43,622 nt of DNA from Geosporobacter sp040797825 (GTDB lineage: Bacteria; Bacillota; Clostridia; Peptostreptococcales; Thermotaleaceae), in NCBI GenBank assembly GCA_040797825.1, contig JBFNEZ010000014.1, forward strand, positions 1-43,622, read 5' to 3'. Every line of letters begins with the position of its first letter. Within the stretch, counting starts at the first letter, position 1. A model generated the notes under the pieces. The model did not search any database. It worked only from the letters and a program-made list of their open reading frames with translations, and was not told the DNA's origin. Positions 32,051-40,716 of the stretch are shown here, in pieces. The position numbers and the translations under genes were made by a program.

Positions 32051-33496
32051 ATTGAGAAGGATTTAAGGTGCCTTATGGTCATATTTGGCGGAACAGGTGA
32101 CCTAACCCATAGGAAATTAATCCCTGCCTTATACCATTTAGCATATCAAGGATTGCTTCCAGAGAACTTTGCAGTAGCGGCAGTTGGAAGAAGAGAAAAG
32201 AGTGAGGAAGTTTATCGTCAGGAAGTACTGCAGTCTGTTGAGAAATACGCTCGGTTTGAAATGGATCAAAAGGTTTGGCGAGAGTTAGTAGAACGGATCT
32301 ACTATATACCCTTTTCCTTTGAAGAGGATGAAGGATACAAGAGACTAAGGGATTTTTTAGAAAAGCTTGATCAAGGCTATCATACAGGAGGGAATCGATT
32401 CTATTATTTAGCTGTATCTCCGGAAAGTTTCCCAATCATTGTTGAAAGGCTGAAAAGCAATCAGCTTACTCAAGGTGAAGGCTGGCATAGACTGGTGATT
32501 GAGAAGCCCTTCGGACAAAATTTAGATTCAGCCCAGCGATTAAATGAAAAGATTCAGGAGGTATTTCTAGAAAGAGATACCTATCGTATTGACCATTATC
32601 TTGGAAAAGAAATGATTCAAAATATGATGGTGATCCGATTTGCCAACTCAATTTTCGAACCCTTATGGAATCATCAATATATTGATCACATTCAGATAAC
32701 CGCTGCAGAACAGGAAGGAGTAGGGAGCCGAGGGGGTTATTATGAAAAGGCAGGTGCCCTGCGAGATATGGTACAAAATCACATTTTACAGCTATTAGCC
32801 ATAACTGCCATGGAGCCTCCCTATAAAAATGATGCAGAGGCCATACGGGATGAAAAAGTAAAGATACTTCGTTCTATTCGGTTTAAAGAGACCATGAATA
32901 TGCATGAGGATGTGACTTTAGGGCAATATAGAGGATATCTTCAAGAACAACGGGTAGATCCAAATTCTACGATAGAAACTTTTGCAGGTCTTAAGCTTTT
33001 TTTAGATAGTGAACGTTGGAAAGATGTTCCCTTCTATATTCGCACGGGAAAAATGTTAAAAGAAAAAATGACTCAGGTCGTAGTACAGTTTAAAAAACCA
33101 CCTCTATTTTACAGCCATGAAGGGGAAGAAGTACAACCAAATCTATTGATTATTCGAATCCAGCCTGAGGAAGGGGCTGTATTTCAATTCAACGCTAAAA
33201 AGCCTGGAACCCTGCAGCAGGTAGTGCCTGTGGATATGAATTTTTGTCAAAATTGTCACATAGGGGCCAACTCACCAGAGGCCTATGAAAAGCTTTTATT
33301 GGATGTGATGGAAGGCGATGCCTCTCGTTTTACACGATGGGATGAAGTGGAGCAATCTTGGAAATTCATTGACAGCCTATCGGATTGCTGCACCAATAAA
33401 AAAGAGTTGTTGGAAACCTATTCCCCAGGAGGATGGGGGCCCATAAAATCAGAAGAACTATTGCTTCGGGATAAACGAAAATGGTGGAATCTATGA
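32051..33496 (+). CDS. zwf: Glucose-6-phosphate 1-dehydrogenase (start possibly AUU)
   Basis: Glucose-6-phosphate dehydrogenase, first step of the oxidative pentose phosphate pathway. Visible are the nucleotide motif GGTGDLTHRKL, the catalytic RIDHYLGKEMIQN, and EKPFGQNLDSA. The first ATG in frame (32075) gives 473 residues starting directly in the first beta strand (MVIFGGTGD). Upstream the frame stays open and encodes IEKDLRCL, as relatives usually have 7-10 residues before that strand. The AAGGGAGGGG ribosome site (32032-32041) is nine bases from ATT 32051, so an AUU start is plausible; the coordinates here use it. The ATG at 32075 with AAGGTG ahead remains possible. The gene is 17 bases after gnd. 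Confidence 0.9.
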   Translation: MEKDLRCLMVIFGGTGDLTHRKLIPALYHLAYQGLLPENFAVAAVGRREKSEEVYRQEVLQSVEKYARFEMDQKVWRELVERIYYIPFSFEEDEGYKRLRDFLEKLDQGYHTGGNRFYYLAVSPESFPIIVERLKSNQLTQGEGWHRLVIEKPFGQNLDSAQRLNEKIQEVFLERDTYRIDHYLGKEMIQNMMVIRFANSIFEPLWNHQYIDHIQITAAEQEGVGSRGGYYEKAGALRDMVQNHILQLLAITAMEPPYKNDAEAIRDEKVKILRSIRFKETMNMHEDVTLGQYRGYLQEQRVDPNSTIETFAGLKLFLDSERWKDVPFYIRTGKMLKEKMTQVVVQFKKPPLFYSHEGEEVQPNLLIIRIQPEEGAVFQFNAKKPGTLQQVVPVDMNFCQNCHIGANSPEAYEKLLLDVMEGDASRFTRWDEVEQSWKFIDSLSDCCTNKKELLETYSPGGWGPIKSEELLLRDKRKWWNL

Positions 33497-33509
33497 GAGG
33501 AGGAGCAGC

Positions 33510-34133
33510 GTGAAAATATATGATATTTCTATGAAGATTCATCAAAACATGGCTGTCTACAAGAATAAAGAAGAGAAGAGACCTAGATTGGAAATCCTGA
33601 GAGACTATCAGGAATCCGATGCCTATGAATCTAGGATTACTTTAGAGATGCATACGGGAACCCATTTAGATATGCCTCTTCATATGATAAAGGATGGAAA
33701 GACTATTGATATGTTAGAGTTGAAAAAAGTAGTAAGATACTGTAAAGTTCTTGATTTTTCTATGGTTTCAGAGAAAATTTCCCGCATAGATTTAGAACAG
33801 AAAGAGATAGAAAGAGGAGATTTTTTGCTCTTCAAAACCAAGAACTCCTTATCTGAAGAATTCGAACCTGACTTTGTATATCTTGATGCTTTAGGGGCAG
33901 CCTATCTTAAGGAAATGGGTGTAGAAGGTGTAGGAATCGATGCATTGGGGATCGAAAGAGCACAGCCAGGTCATGAAACCCATAAGATACTATTAGAAGC
34001 AGAAATAGTGATTGTAGAGGGATTGCGATTGAGAGCTATAGAAGAAGGGGAATATTTCCTATTTGCTGCTCCCCTTTTGATAGGGGAGGCAGAGGCTGCA
34101 CCCATTCGTGCTTTGCTCTTAGAAGATCTATAA
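33510..34133 (+). CDS. Cyclase-family hydrolase (kynurenine formamidase-like)
   Basis: 207-residue protein of the metal-dependent cyclase/formamidase superfamily. The signature HTGTHLDMPLHM (48-59) holds the metal ligands (HxGTHxDxPxH). The C terminus has GIDALGIER and the His in GHETHKILLEA. Members hydrolyse N-formylkynurenine, isatin or related cyclic amides, but many are of unknown substrate. GTG start, with GGAGG seven bases upstream, 13 bases after zwf, so co-transcribed with the pentose phosphate genes. Specific substrate not deducible. Confidence 0.85.
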   Translation: MKIYDISMKIHQNMAVYKNKEEKRPRLEILRDYQESDAYESRITLEMHTGTHLDMPLHMIKDGKTIDMLELKKVVRYCKVLDFSMVSEKISRIDLEQKEIERGDFLLFKTKNSLSEEFEPDFVYLDALGAAYLKEMGVEGVGIDALGIERAQPGHETHKILLEAEIVIVEGLRLRAIEEGEYFLFAAPLLIGEAEAAPIRALLLEDL

Positions 34134-34221
34134 AACCAAAGAAAGAAGAGAAACCCTTTATAAGGATTATGAGGGCAGGTGGAAATATCTGAAGAACAAC
34201 TGGAACAAGATAAAAAAAGAG

Positions 34222-34908
34222 ATGCAATTAGATAAAATAGGTCTCATCATAATTCTTCTAATAATGGCCTCCCTATTGGCAAGCAAAACGAGATTAGCCC
34301 ATTGGATTACACTAGAAAATTTTCAGCAGCACAGGGAGCTGTTAAAAAATTATGTCAATCAACATTATTTGATTTCTGCTATAGGATTTATTTTGCTCTA
34401 TATTGTAGTAGCAGCAACAGCGATCCCTGGGGCCATTCTTTTAAGTATTGTGGGAGGTTTTTTATTCGGTGTTTTTTCTGCATCTATTTATGTCAATATT
34501 GGTGCTACAGCAGGTGCCATGATTACCTTTGTCACAGCCCGATATATAGGGAAGGATTGGATAGAAAAAAAATATGGAGAAAAAATACATAAACTCAATC
34601 GAGAGGTTGAAGAATACGGAAAAAACTACCTTCTAACCCTTCGATTTATCCCTATTTTGCCTTTTTCATTGATTAATGTTTTTGCAGGAATTACCCAGGT
34701 GTCTTTCAAAACTTTTTTTTGGACCACAGCATTGGGAAGTGTACCAAGTTCTATTATTTATACCTTTGCAGGAAAAAATCTAGGAGATATACAATCAACA
34801 AGAGATATATTTTCACCAAAAATTATAGGAATTTTTACAGCCTTGGCAGTATTTTCTCTCGTGCCGCTTATATTTAAGAAAAGAAAAAGAATAAAGACCG
34901 ATGGTTAG
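34222..34908 (+). CDS. TVP38/TMEM64 (DedA-related) membrane protein
   Basis: 228-residue membrane protein with five to six helices. It carries the family core AIPGAILLSIVGGFLFGVFSA, the arginine in TARYIGKDW, RFIPILPFSLINVFAGITQVSFKTF and GSVPSSIIYTFAGKNLGD, characteristic of the YdjX/YdjZ or TVP38 group, which are thought to move lipids across the membrane. The first ATG (34222) has only a poor purine run before it. The frame is open further back, and a CTG at 34189 preceded by AGGTGG (34177-34182) would add eleven basic residues; the start is therefore uncertain. It follows the cyclase gene by 88 bases. Confidence 0.85.
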   Translation: MQLDKIGLIIILLIMASLLASKTRLAHWITLENFQQHRELLKNYVNQHYLISAIGFILLYIVVAATAIPGAILLSIVGGFLFGVFSASIYVNIGATAGAMITFVTARYIGKDWIEKKYGEKIHKLNREVEEYGKNYLLTLRFIPILPFSLINVFAGITQVSFKTFFWTTALGSVPSSIIYTFAGKNLGDIQSTRDIFSPKIIGIFTALAVFSLVPLIFKKRKRIKTDG

Positions 34909-34917
34909 AGATAAGCT

Positions 34918-34947
34918 TTGACATGGAAAGCTTCTGGGCAGTATAGG
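34918..34947 (+). promoter_or_regulatory. Possible promoter of the flavin split-barrel gene
   Basis: -35 TTGACA (34918-34923), an 18-base spacer and TATAGG (34942-34947), 73 bases before the next start codon. The -35 box lies within a small dyad AAGCTTT/AAAGCTT. Confidence 0.45.
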
Positions 34948-35020
34948 ATTTTATAAAAGTTAGATACTATAAAGGAATAGAGATTTTTGTTCTTAAACCT
35001 ATACATCAGGAGGGATTTTC

Positions 35021-35512
35021 ATGAATCAAGCTATGACCGCACCAGAATTGAAGGCCCATATTGAAGGTTTTTTAAAAGAACATAGAGAGGCTTCTCTGGC
35101 CACTAGTCTCCATAATATACCAAGAAGCAGTCCTGTCCAGTATACCATAGGAGAAGATATGAATATCTATATCTTTTCGGCAGGAGGAGAGAAATTCCAA
35201 GCCATAGAAGAAAATCCGAATGTGTGCCTTCTAGTAAATACAGAGTTTATTAACCATAGAAAAATAAAGGGCGTACAGGTTTTTGGAAAAGCAGTTACCA
35301 GCATCCAGCATCCTGAGTTATTCGATGAAGGGAAGGCCTATGCACCGGATCCAATGGAAGTTGAGCATGAAAGAGGAGCATTAAAGGCTATTAAGATTAC
35401 TCCCACAGAAATTGTTTATCTGGATGCAATTGAAGAAGGAGATCGAACAAAACAAATTCTTAAAAATGGTCAAGTGACCATAAAAGAAGAGGGGTTTGTC
35501 ACATTTCATTAA
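35021..35512 (+). CDS. Pyridoxamine 5'-phosphate oxidase-related flavin split-barrel protein
   Basis: 163-residue protein of the PNPOx-like flavin split-barrel fold. It shows the typical order: FLKEHREASLATS (first strand), SSPVQYTIGEDMNIYIFS, KFQAIEENPNVCLLV and KGVQVFGKAVT. Such proteins bind FMN or F420/haem and reduce a range of small molecules; without the full PNPOx dimer motifs the true substrate is unknown. AGGAGGG precedes the ATG. A hairpin follows at 35515-35542. Confidence 0.8.
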   Translation: MNQAMTAPELKAHIEGFLKEHREASLATSLHNIPRSSPVQYTIGEDMNIYIFSAGGEKFQAIEENPNVCLLVNTEFINHRKIKGVQVFGKAVTSIQHPELFDEGKAYAPDPMEVEHERGALKAIKITPTEIVYLDAIEEGDRTKQILKNGQVTIKEEGFVTFH

Positions 35513-35514
35513 GC

Positions 35515-35548
35515 ATATGGGATGGGTAAACCCCTCCCATATTTCTAT
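35515..35548 (+). terminator. Probable terminator after the split-barrel gene
   Basis: ATATGGGA (35515-35522) pairs with TCCCATAT (35535-35542), extended inward by GGG/CCC. The T run after it is weak. Confidence 0.5.
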
Positions 35549-35661
35549 ATAAAAACTGATTAATGAGAAGGAATATGGGGAAAAAAGATTAATAAACTAT
35601 AATAAGCAAAGACAAAATCAAAAAGGAGATGAGGAAAAAACTGATATAAGGAGGAGAAAAG

Positions 35662-36465
35662 ATGAAATACGGGATAAAAACAGAAAGGATAGAGGAAAAG
35701 CACAAGAAACCACGGAGCTTAACCATGGTAAAGCATATGATTGAACAGGGTATTTTGAATAAAACACAGGGAACTACAGTTAGAAGAGTCCCTTATGAAG
35801 TCATTTTATTGGACAAGAGGTACCTGCCAGCAGTTTTGGCTTTACAGGATTATGTGAGCAATTCACTAGAAGACGATCAAACCTTTGTGACAGATTCAAA
35901 GGAATTTATGGAGGAGGAAATACTGGCTCCTGGAAAGGGAAAAATGTTGGGAGTCTTATGTGAACAAGAGCTCATAGCTTATCGAAATATATCCTTTCCT
36001 TGTAAAGATAGTACCTTCAATCTAGGACTTGAGCTTGAAATAGATCCCCAGGAGTTGGATAAAGTAGCGGTCTTAGAGGCAACGGTAGTACATCCAAACT
36101 ATAGAGGAAATGCTCTTCAGGCTAGGTTATTAAACCATACCCTTCGATTGATAGAAGAACTTGGATACTACCATGTTCTTTCCACTATTTCTCCCTATAA
36201 TTACCCTAGTTTAAAATCTGTCATGTCTGGACAACTGGTAATTAGGGACTTGAAAAATCGAGATGGAGTGTACGGAGGGAGATTAAGATTTCTACTAGCA
36301 AGAGATTTGCGTAAACCGCTGAAAACAAGTTTCTCTAATGTGGTCATTGTGCTTAATGGAGAAATAGAAAGACAGATGGAGCTTTTAAAAGAGGGTTATA
36401 TAGGATATGAACTACGCAAACAAGAGGGTTTCTTTGAGATAGTATATGGAAAACCCCATTCATAA
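35662..36465 (+). CDS. GNAT-family N-acetyltransferase
   Basis: 267-residue protein. The acetyl-CoA binding motif is at about 155-170: EATVVHPNYRGNALQARLLNHT-like, with YRGNALQ standing for the Q/RxxGxG/A signature. A preceding region (DLEIDPQ) and following strand (LGYYHVLSTISPYNYPS) fit the GNAT fold. The first 50 residues are a basic extension. The acceptor substrate is unknown. GGAGGAG precedes the ATG. It stands between two unlinked genes and ends at a shared terminator. Confidence 0.8.
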   Translation: MKYGIKTERIEEKHKKPRSLTMVKHMIEQGILNKTQGTTVRRVPYEVILLDKRYLPAVLALQDYVSNSLEDDQTFVTDSKEFMEEEILAPGKGKMLGVLCEQELIAYRNISFPCKDSTFNLGLELEIDPQELDKVAVLEATVVHPNYRGNALQARLLNHTLRLIEELGYYHVLSTISPYNYPSLKSVMSGQLVIRDLKNRDGVYGGRLRFLLARDLRKPLKTSFSNVVIVLNGEIERQMELLKEGYIGYELRKQEGFFEIVYGKPHS

Positions 36466-36478
36466 AAATGAAAAAAGA

Positions 36479-36511
36479 AGGATAACGGCCCCTAAGCCCT
36501 TATCCTGTTTT
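36479..36511. terminator. Terminator between convergent genes
   Basis: AGGATAA (36479-36485) pairs with TTATCCT (36500-36506), with further GG/CC pairing inside, then GTTTTG. Separates the acetyltransferase from the DsrE-like gene. Confidence 0.65.
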
Positions 36512-36519
36512 GTTTTATA

Positions 36520-36996
36520 TTATATAAACAATTGCATATCTGCTTCTAAGGCATCCTTTAAGTATTCTTTAGCGTCAACAATTTCTAACTCTGGAAGCAT
36601 CTCTTCTTGTTGAAAACCCATGATTTCCATAGATAGTTTGCAGCCGTAGAATTTCACATTTTTCTTTAATGCACCCTTTAAAAAATCTGTAAGATGAGGT
36701 GCTTGATTGTCATCCATCATATCCAAAAGCATTTTTTTTCCAATACCGCTCATATTCATTTTGGAAAGAGGCAGATCTTCGGGGCCCTTTGGAGTAACCA
36801 TACTAAACATCTTTTCGTATAAACTCTTTTCTTCTAAATTAAAGGTTTCGGGATTGCGCATCAAGAAAAGTCCCCAAAAAGCAAAAAATATTGTTACCTC
36901 TATTTCCATCTCCCTTGCGCTATTGGCCAATATAAGAGCTGCTAAGGCCTTATCATAATCACCGCTGAACATCAATAAGTTCATTCGTTTACTCAC
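36520..36996 (-). CDS. DsrE/DsrF-like sulfur-relay family protein
   Basis: 158-residue protein of the DsrE/F/DrsH-like fold. The start MNLLMFSGDYDKALAALILANSA matches the family's first beta-alpha unit (a strand, then a helix with a long Ala-rich stretch); FFAFWGLFLM and KNVKFYGCKLSMEIMGF follow the usual order, with a Cys in YGCKLSM where many relatives carry the reactive one. Members handle persulfide sulfur. The start is GTG 36996, seven bases after AGGAGGG. It is next to a cysteine-desulfurase-like gene on the same strand, consistent with a sulfur-transfer role, though the two have a terminator between them. Confidence 0.82.
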   Translation of the reverse strand: MSKRMNLLMFSGDYDKALAALILANSAREMEIEVTIFFAFWGLFLMRNPETFNLEEKSLYEKMFSMVTPKGPEDLPLSKMNMSGIGKKMLLDMMDDNQAPHLTDFLKGALKKNVKFYGCKLSMEIMGFQQEEMLPELEIVDAKEYLKDALEADMQLFI

Positions 36997-37087
36997 ATGA
37001 ATTCCCTCCTATAGCCATGAAGCTTTCTGATTTTCATAACTATAGTTTGTGCTAGCAGCATTAATTTTATTAGGAAAGAGCTGTAAG

Positions 37088-37110
37088 AAAAAAACCCTTT
37101 CAAGAAAGGG
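37088..37110 (-). terminator. Terminator after the cysteine-desulfurase-like gene
   Basis: On the minus strand CCCTTT-CTTG-AAAGGG (37110-37095) followed by seven T residues. Confidence 0.8.
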
Positions 37111-37128
37111 CCTATAAAAAGAATGAAA

Positions 37129-38460
37129 TTAAAAAATAGGAGGGGAAACATAACGATATTTATTCAGATATTCGTCTTTGTTTGAAACAATCTGATGCAC
37201 AAGGGCGAGAAAGCGATCCACTTCCTCAAAGGTATTGTACAATCCAAAGCTAATTCTGACTACTCCAGGATGGGGGGCATGGGGATCATCAATTCGTTCT
37301 TGGACAGCGTCTTGAGAAATGTTTAATAGGCGCTGAACATAGGGCTGAGCACAAAAACAGCCATTGCGCACAGCGATACCTCCCTCATAAGATAGAATCA
37401 TGGCAGTTGTCCAATGGGGTATATCAGAAATATTAAAAGGAAGGATTGCTACACGATTTTCTGTATCTTTACAAAGCAGTTCAATATCGGGGATTTTCTT
37501 GAAGCCCTCTGTAGCATAGTCTAAAAGCTCAGTCTCATAGCGATCAATTTGATCCATGCCAATAGAAGTTAGGGTTCGAATGGCTTCAACTAAAGCCACC
37601 ACACCCATCACATTGGGAGTGCCTGCTTCTTCTCTTCTGGGTGGATCTGTCCAGCGAATAAAGTCATGGGTTACTAAATCCACGGTCCCTCCTCCTTGAT
37701 AATCTGGAGAAGTATCTTTAAAACTTGTCTTAGGGCCTATCAATACGCCAACTCCAAAGGGAGCATACATTTTATGAGCGGAAAAAACAAGAAAATCAAT
37801 GTGTTCAGAAGAATCAGGCGATTTTACATCAAAAGGGGCATGGGGGATCAGCTGGGCTCCGTCTACCAGTATCTTTGCTCCGTGTTTGTGGGCCAAGGCA
37901 GCAATTTGATGGACTGGATTTCGGTAACCTGTTACATTGGAAGCTCCAGTGATGGTTACCAGTTTAACCCGATTCCCGTATTTTATAAGCTTTTCCTCTA
38001 AATCATGGATAGACAGCCTTCCCTTTTCATCAATGGCAATATAGTCTACTAGATATTTGTCTCTCCATGGCAAATCATTGGAGTGATGCTCCATGCAAGA
38101 AGATAAAATAACCCCATCTTCTTTTTTCTTATAGAGTCTATAGGAGACTTTGTTGATAGCTTCTGTGGTGTTTTTAAGAAATATAACTGTTTGAGTAGCT
38201 AAATCGGCTTTTACAAATTTTGCTACTTCTACCCGTGCTCTTTCATATAAATGGGAGGAATATTGAGATTTATAACCCATTCCTCTATGGATAGAAGCAT
38301 ACCAGGGAGAAAAGTTAAGTACAGCTTGTAGAGCAGAAGAAAAGGGAGGAGTAGTAGCGGCATTATCAAAATTAATGGCTTTGACCATGGTGCCGTTGAT
38401 CAAGGGAATCAGCGTATCAACGCCAACCACATGGTTTCTGTAGCTGTTTTCAGCTTTCAT
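37129..38460 (-). CDS. Class-V PLP-dependent enzyme, cysteine desulfurase-like (SufS-related)
   Basis: 443-residue class-V aminotransferase-fold protein. Visible are INFDNAATTPP (29-39), EHHSND (124-129), DGAQ with Asp200 and Gln203, SAHKMYAPFGVGVL with cofactor Lys230, and RNGCFCAQP (365-373). SufS has its reactive Cys in a loop of the form HCAQP; here Cys370 occupies that place and Cys368 lies two residues before it, giving CxC. The first 27 residues (ending GVDTLIPLINGTMVK) are a typical extension of a long anaerobe branch. It probably removes sulfur (or selenium) from cysteine, but other sulfur-carrying or lyase activities are possible. It follows no suf or nif genes. Confidence 0.87.
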   Translation of the reverse strand: MKAENSYRNHVVGVDTLIPLINGTMVKAINFDNAATTPPFSSALQAVLNFSPWYASIHRGMGYKSQYSSHLYERARVEVAKFVKADLATQTVIFLKNTTEAINKVSYRLYKKKEDGVILSSCMEHHSNDLPWRDKYLVDYIAIDEKGRLSIHDLEEKLIKYGNRVKLVTITGASNVTGYRNPVHQIAALAHKHGAKILVDGAQLIPHAPFDVKSPDSSEHIDFLVFSAHKMYAPFGVGVLIGPKTSFKDTSPDYQGGGTVDLVTHDFIRWTDPPRREEAGTPNVMGVVALVEAIRTLTSIGMDQIDRYETELLDYATEGFKKIPDIELLCKDTENRVAILPFNISDIPHWTTAMILSYEGGIAVRNGCFCAQPYVQRLLNISQDAVQERIDDPHAPHPGVVRISFGLYNTFEEVDRFLALVHQIVSNKDEYLNKYRYVSPPIF

Positions 38461-38542
38461 AAAACTTCACCCACTTATTCTATAGCGTTACTAAATATTT
38501 TATGACGAAAGGGAAGAAGTGTGCTGGAATAACTTAGGATTA

Positions 38543-38551
38543 TGATATAAT
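38543..38551 (+). promoter_or_regulatory. Extended -10 promoter of the third ABC exporter
   Basis: TGA-TATAAT (TG at 38543-38544, TATAAT at 38546-38551), 61 bases before the start codon. The -35 region is weak. Confidence 0.4.
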
Positions 38552-38611
38552 ATTTCCATTAAAATATTTAGCAGAAGGCAATACTATAAATTGAAAGAAG
38601 GGTAGCGTTAT

Positions 38612-40345
38612 ATGTTAAAGCGGTTTTCAAAATATTATAAAGGGCATTTGCCCTTGTTTTTTCTGGATTTTGGATGTGCATTTTTAATGGCCGGCCTAGA
38701 TCTGGTATTTCCCATAGTAGTGGGGATGCTGATAGATGATATCTTGCCTGCTAGGAATCTATCCTTGACCCTTTGGATTGGAGTAGGGCTCTTTGGACTG
38801 TACATTGTGAGGTATTTTCTTAACTATGTAGTTGATTATTGGGGGCATGTACTGGGTGTACGCATGGAGTATGATATGCGGAAGGATTTGTTTAATCATA
38901 TTCATAAGCTGTCCTTTACTTACTTTGACAATACCAAAACGGGGCATATCATGTCACGGCTTGTCAACGACCTCAATGAAATCTCAGAGCTAGCCCATCA
39001 TGGACCAGAAGATCTTTTTATTGCTGTGGTGACTTTATTGGGTTCTTTTATTATCTTACTCACCATCCATTGGCCTCTGGCATTAATCACCTTTACCCTT
39101 GTTCCCATTATGCTTTGGTTTGCTATATTTAAAAATAAGAAAATGCAAAATGTTTTTAGAGAAATGCGGCTAAAGGTGGCGGATATCAATGCCCAGGTTG
39201 AAGACAGCATATCGGGAGTAAGAGTAGTGAAATCCTTTACCAATGAATGGTATGAGGAAGAAAAATTCGAGGTTGGGAATGCAGGATTTAGGGTATCCAG
39301 AGAAAATGCTTTTAAAGTAATGGCTCAATTTTTTTCTGGCATCGGTTTTTTTGCCAATCTTATTAGTTTAGTAGTGGTGATTTTTGGAGGAATTTTTATC
39401 TATTATGATCAGCTGAGTACAGGACAACTGGTGGGCTTTCTACTATATGTCAACATGTTCTTGCAACCTATTCGAAGAATTACCACCCTGGTAGAGAATT
39501 TGCAAAGAGGGATAGCAGGCTTCAACCGCTTCACAGAGACTTTAGATATAGAACCGGATATCATTGATGATGCTGATGCTGCAGCTGTGGGCAGAATGGC
39601 AGGAGATATTGTTTTTGAGCATGTGACCTTTAGCTATAATGATAAGAACAATATATTGAGTGATATTAGCCTGCAAATCCAAGCAGGAGAAACCGTAGCA
39701 TTGGTAGGGCCTTCTGGAGGAGGAAAGACCACCCTCTGCAGTTTGATTCCGAGATTTTATGAAATTGATAAGGGTGCTATTCAGATTGACGGCAAGGACA
39801 TTCGAAAAATTACTCAGAAGTCCCTTCGAGAAAATATTGGGATAGTACAGCAGGATGTATTTCTATTTTCCGGCACCATTAAGGAAAATATTGCCTATGG
39901 AAAAATTGGTGCCAGTGATGGAGAAATCATAGAGGCGGCCAAACTGGCCAATGCTCATGAATTCATTATGAGTATGGAAAAGGGCTACGATACTTATATT
40001 GGAGAGCGGGGAGTTAAGCTGTCTGGTGGGCAGAAACAGCGAATTTCCATTGCTAGGATTTTCCTGAAAAACCCGCCGATTTTGATATTAGATGAAGCAA
40101 CATCCGCTCTGGATAATGAAACAGAACAGGTGATTCAGGAATCCCTTCATGAATTGTCTGTCAATCGAACGACCTTAATTATTGCTCACCGCCTGGCTAC
40201 CATTCGCAAGGCAGATAGGATTATGGTATTAACCGATGAAGGAATTGTGGAAGAAGGCAATCATGAGACTTTGCTAAATCAAAATGGCATTTATGCAAGA
40301 TTGTACAAAGCTCAGTTTGATGGATTTATTCCAGATGTAGCATAA
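38612..40345 (+). CDS. ABC exporter half-transporter, homodimer type
   Basis: 577-residue ABC exporter with six membrane helices (about 1-300) and a complete ATPase domain: Walker A GPSGGGKTT (near 365), signature LSGGQKQR (near 470), Walker B ILILDEATSALD and switch His in IIAHRLAT. Unlike the pair at 4-8 kb all catalytic residues are present and there is no partner gene, so a homodimer (MsbA/YfiB/LmrA-like) is likely. GAAAGAAGGG precedes the ATG. Cargo unknown; lipids or drugs are the usual guess. A terminator follows directly. Confidence 0.92.
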   Translation: MLKRFSKYYKGHLPLFFLDFGCAFLMAGLDLVFPIVVGMLIDDILPARNLSLTLWIGVGLFGLYIVRYFLNYVVDYWGHVLGVRMEYDMRKDLFNHIHKLSFTYFDNTKTGHIMSRLVNDLNEISELAHHGPEDLFIAVVTLLGSFIILLTIHWPLALITFTLVPIMLWFAIFKNKKMQNVFREMRLKVADINAQVEDSISGVRVVKSFTNEWYEEEKFEVGNAGFRVSRENAFKVMAQFFSGIGFFANLISLVVVIFGGIFIYYDQLSTGQLVGFLLYVNMFLQPIRRITTLVENLQRGIAGFNRFTETLDIEPDIIDDADAAAVGRMAGDIVFEHVTFSYNDKNNILSDISLQIQAGETVALVGPSGGGKTTLCSLIPRFYEIDKGAIQIDGKDIRKITQKSLRENIGIVQQDVFLFSGTIKENIAYGKIGASDGEIIEAAKLANAHEFIMSMEKGYDTYIGERGVKLSGGQKQRISIARIFLKNPPILILDEATSALDNETEQVIQESLHELSVNRTTLIIAHRLATIRKADRIMVLTDEGIVEEGNHETLLNQNGIYARLYKAQFDGFIPDVA

Positions 40346-40376
40346 GCTTACAGTTAGGAAGCTTTATGGAACAGAA

Positions 40377-40412
40377 GAAATCTCCTATAGCCTTGATGCT
40401 ATGGGAGATTTC
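40377..40412 (+). terminator. Terminator after the third ABC exporter
   Basis: GAAATCTCCTATAGC (40377-40391) pairs with GCTATGGGAGATTTC (40398-40412), one G-U pair and a 6-base loop. Confidence 0.7.
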
Positions 40413-40502
40413 AATAAAAAATATGCTTCAAATAAAAAGAACAATATCCAAGGGTTTAAATGGTCAAGAGCCTCAATGGGGTTCCAATTTTTTGTAAAAA
40501 TA

Positions 40503-40532
40503 TTGACATTTCTAAAGTGAACATGGTACAAT
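40503..40532 (+). promoter_or_regulatory. Candidate promoter upstream of feo
   Basis: -35 TTGACA (40503-40508), an 18-base spacer and -10 TACAAT (40527-40532). It would give a leader of about 180 bases containing the Fur-like box. Confidence 0.5.
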
Positions 40533-40673
40533 AACAACAAAGTTAGGTTTATAGGTTCTGTGTATACATAGTAATGCAGATTTGATTAGCAGTATGACAA
40601 AGCTATCATTTTAAATATTCCCATAGTTACTATTCGAGATTATCAAGGATGGTATTTTTTTGGGGATTAAGGT

Positions 40674-40686
40674 GATAATGATTATC
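40674..40686. promoter_or_regulatory. Fur-like box upstream of feoA
   Basis: GATAATGATTATC, a perfect 6-1-6 inverted repeat, the core of the Fur binding consensus, 30 bases ahead of the first feoA start codon. A related dyad, TGATAATGAATA (40957-40968) with TATTCATATCA (40984-40994), stands before the second feoA gene. Confidence 0.65.
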
Positions 40687-40716
40687 GTTTTTATAAAATT
40701 ATGGGGAGTGAAGTCT

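Larger units (their letters stand above)
40346..40716. other. Intergenic region with feo promoter elements
   Basis: About 370 bases before the feo genes. Contains the exporter terminator (40377-40412), a promoter-like pair (40503-40532) and a Fur-like box (40674-40686). Nothing else recognised. Confidence 0.5.

Noticed and set aside
40545..40570. DtxR/MntR-like half site near AGTTAGGTTTATAGG before feo
   Set aside because: Only a half-match without an inverted partner; the Fur-like box at 40674 is a clearer explanation for iron control.
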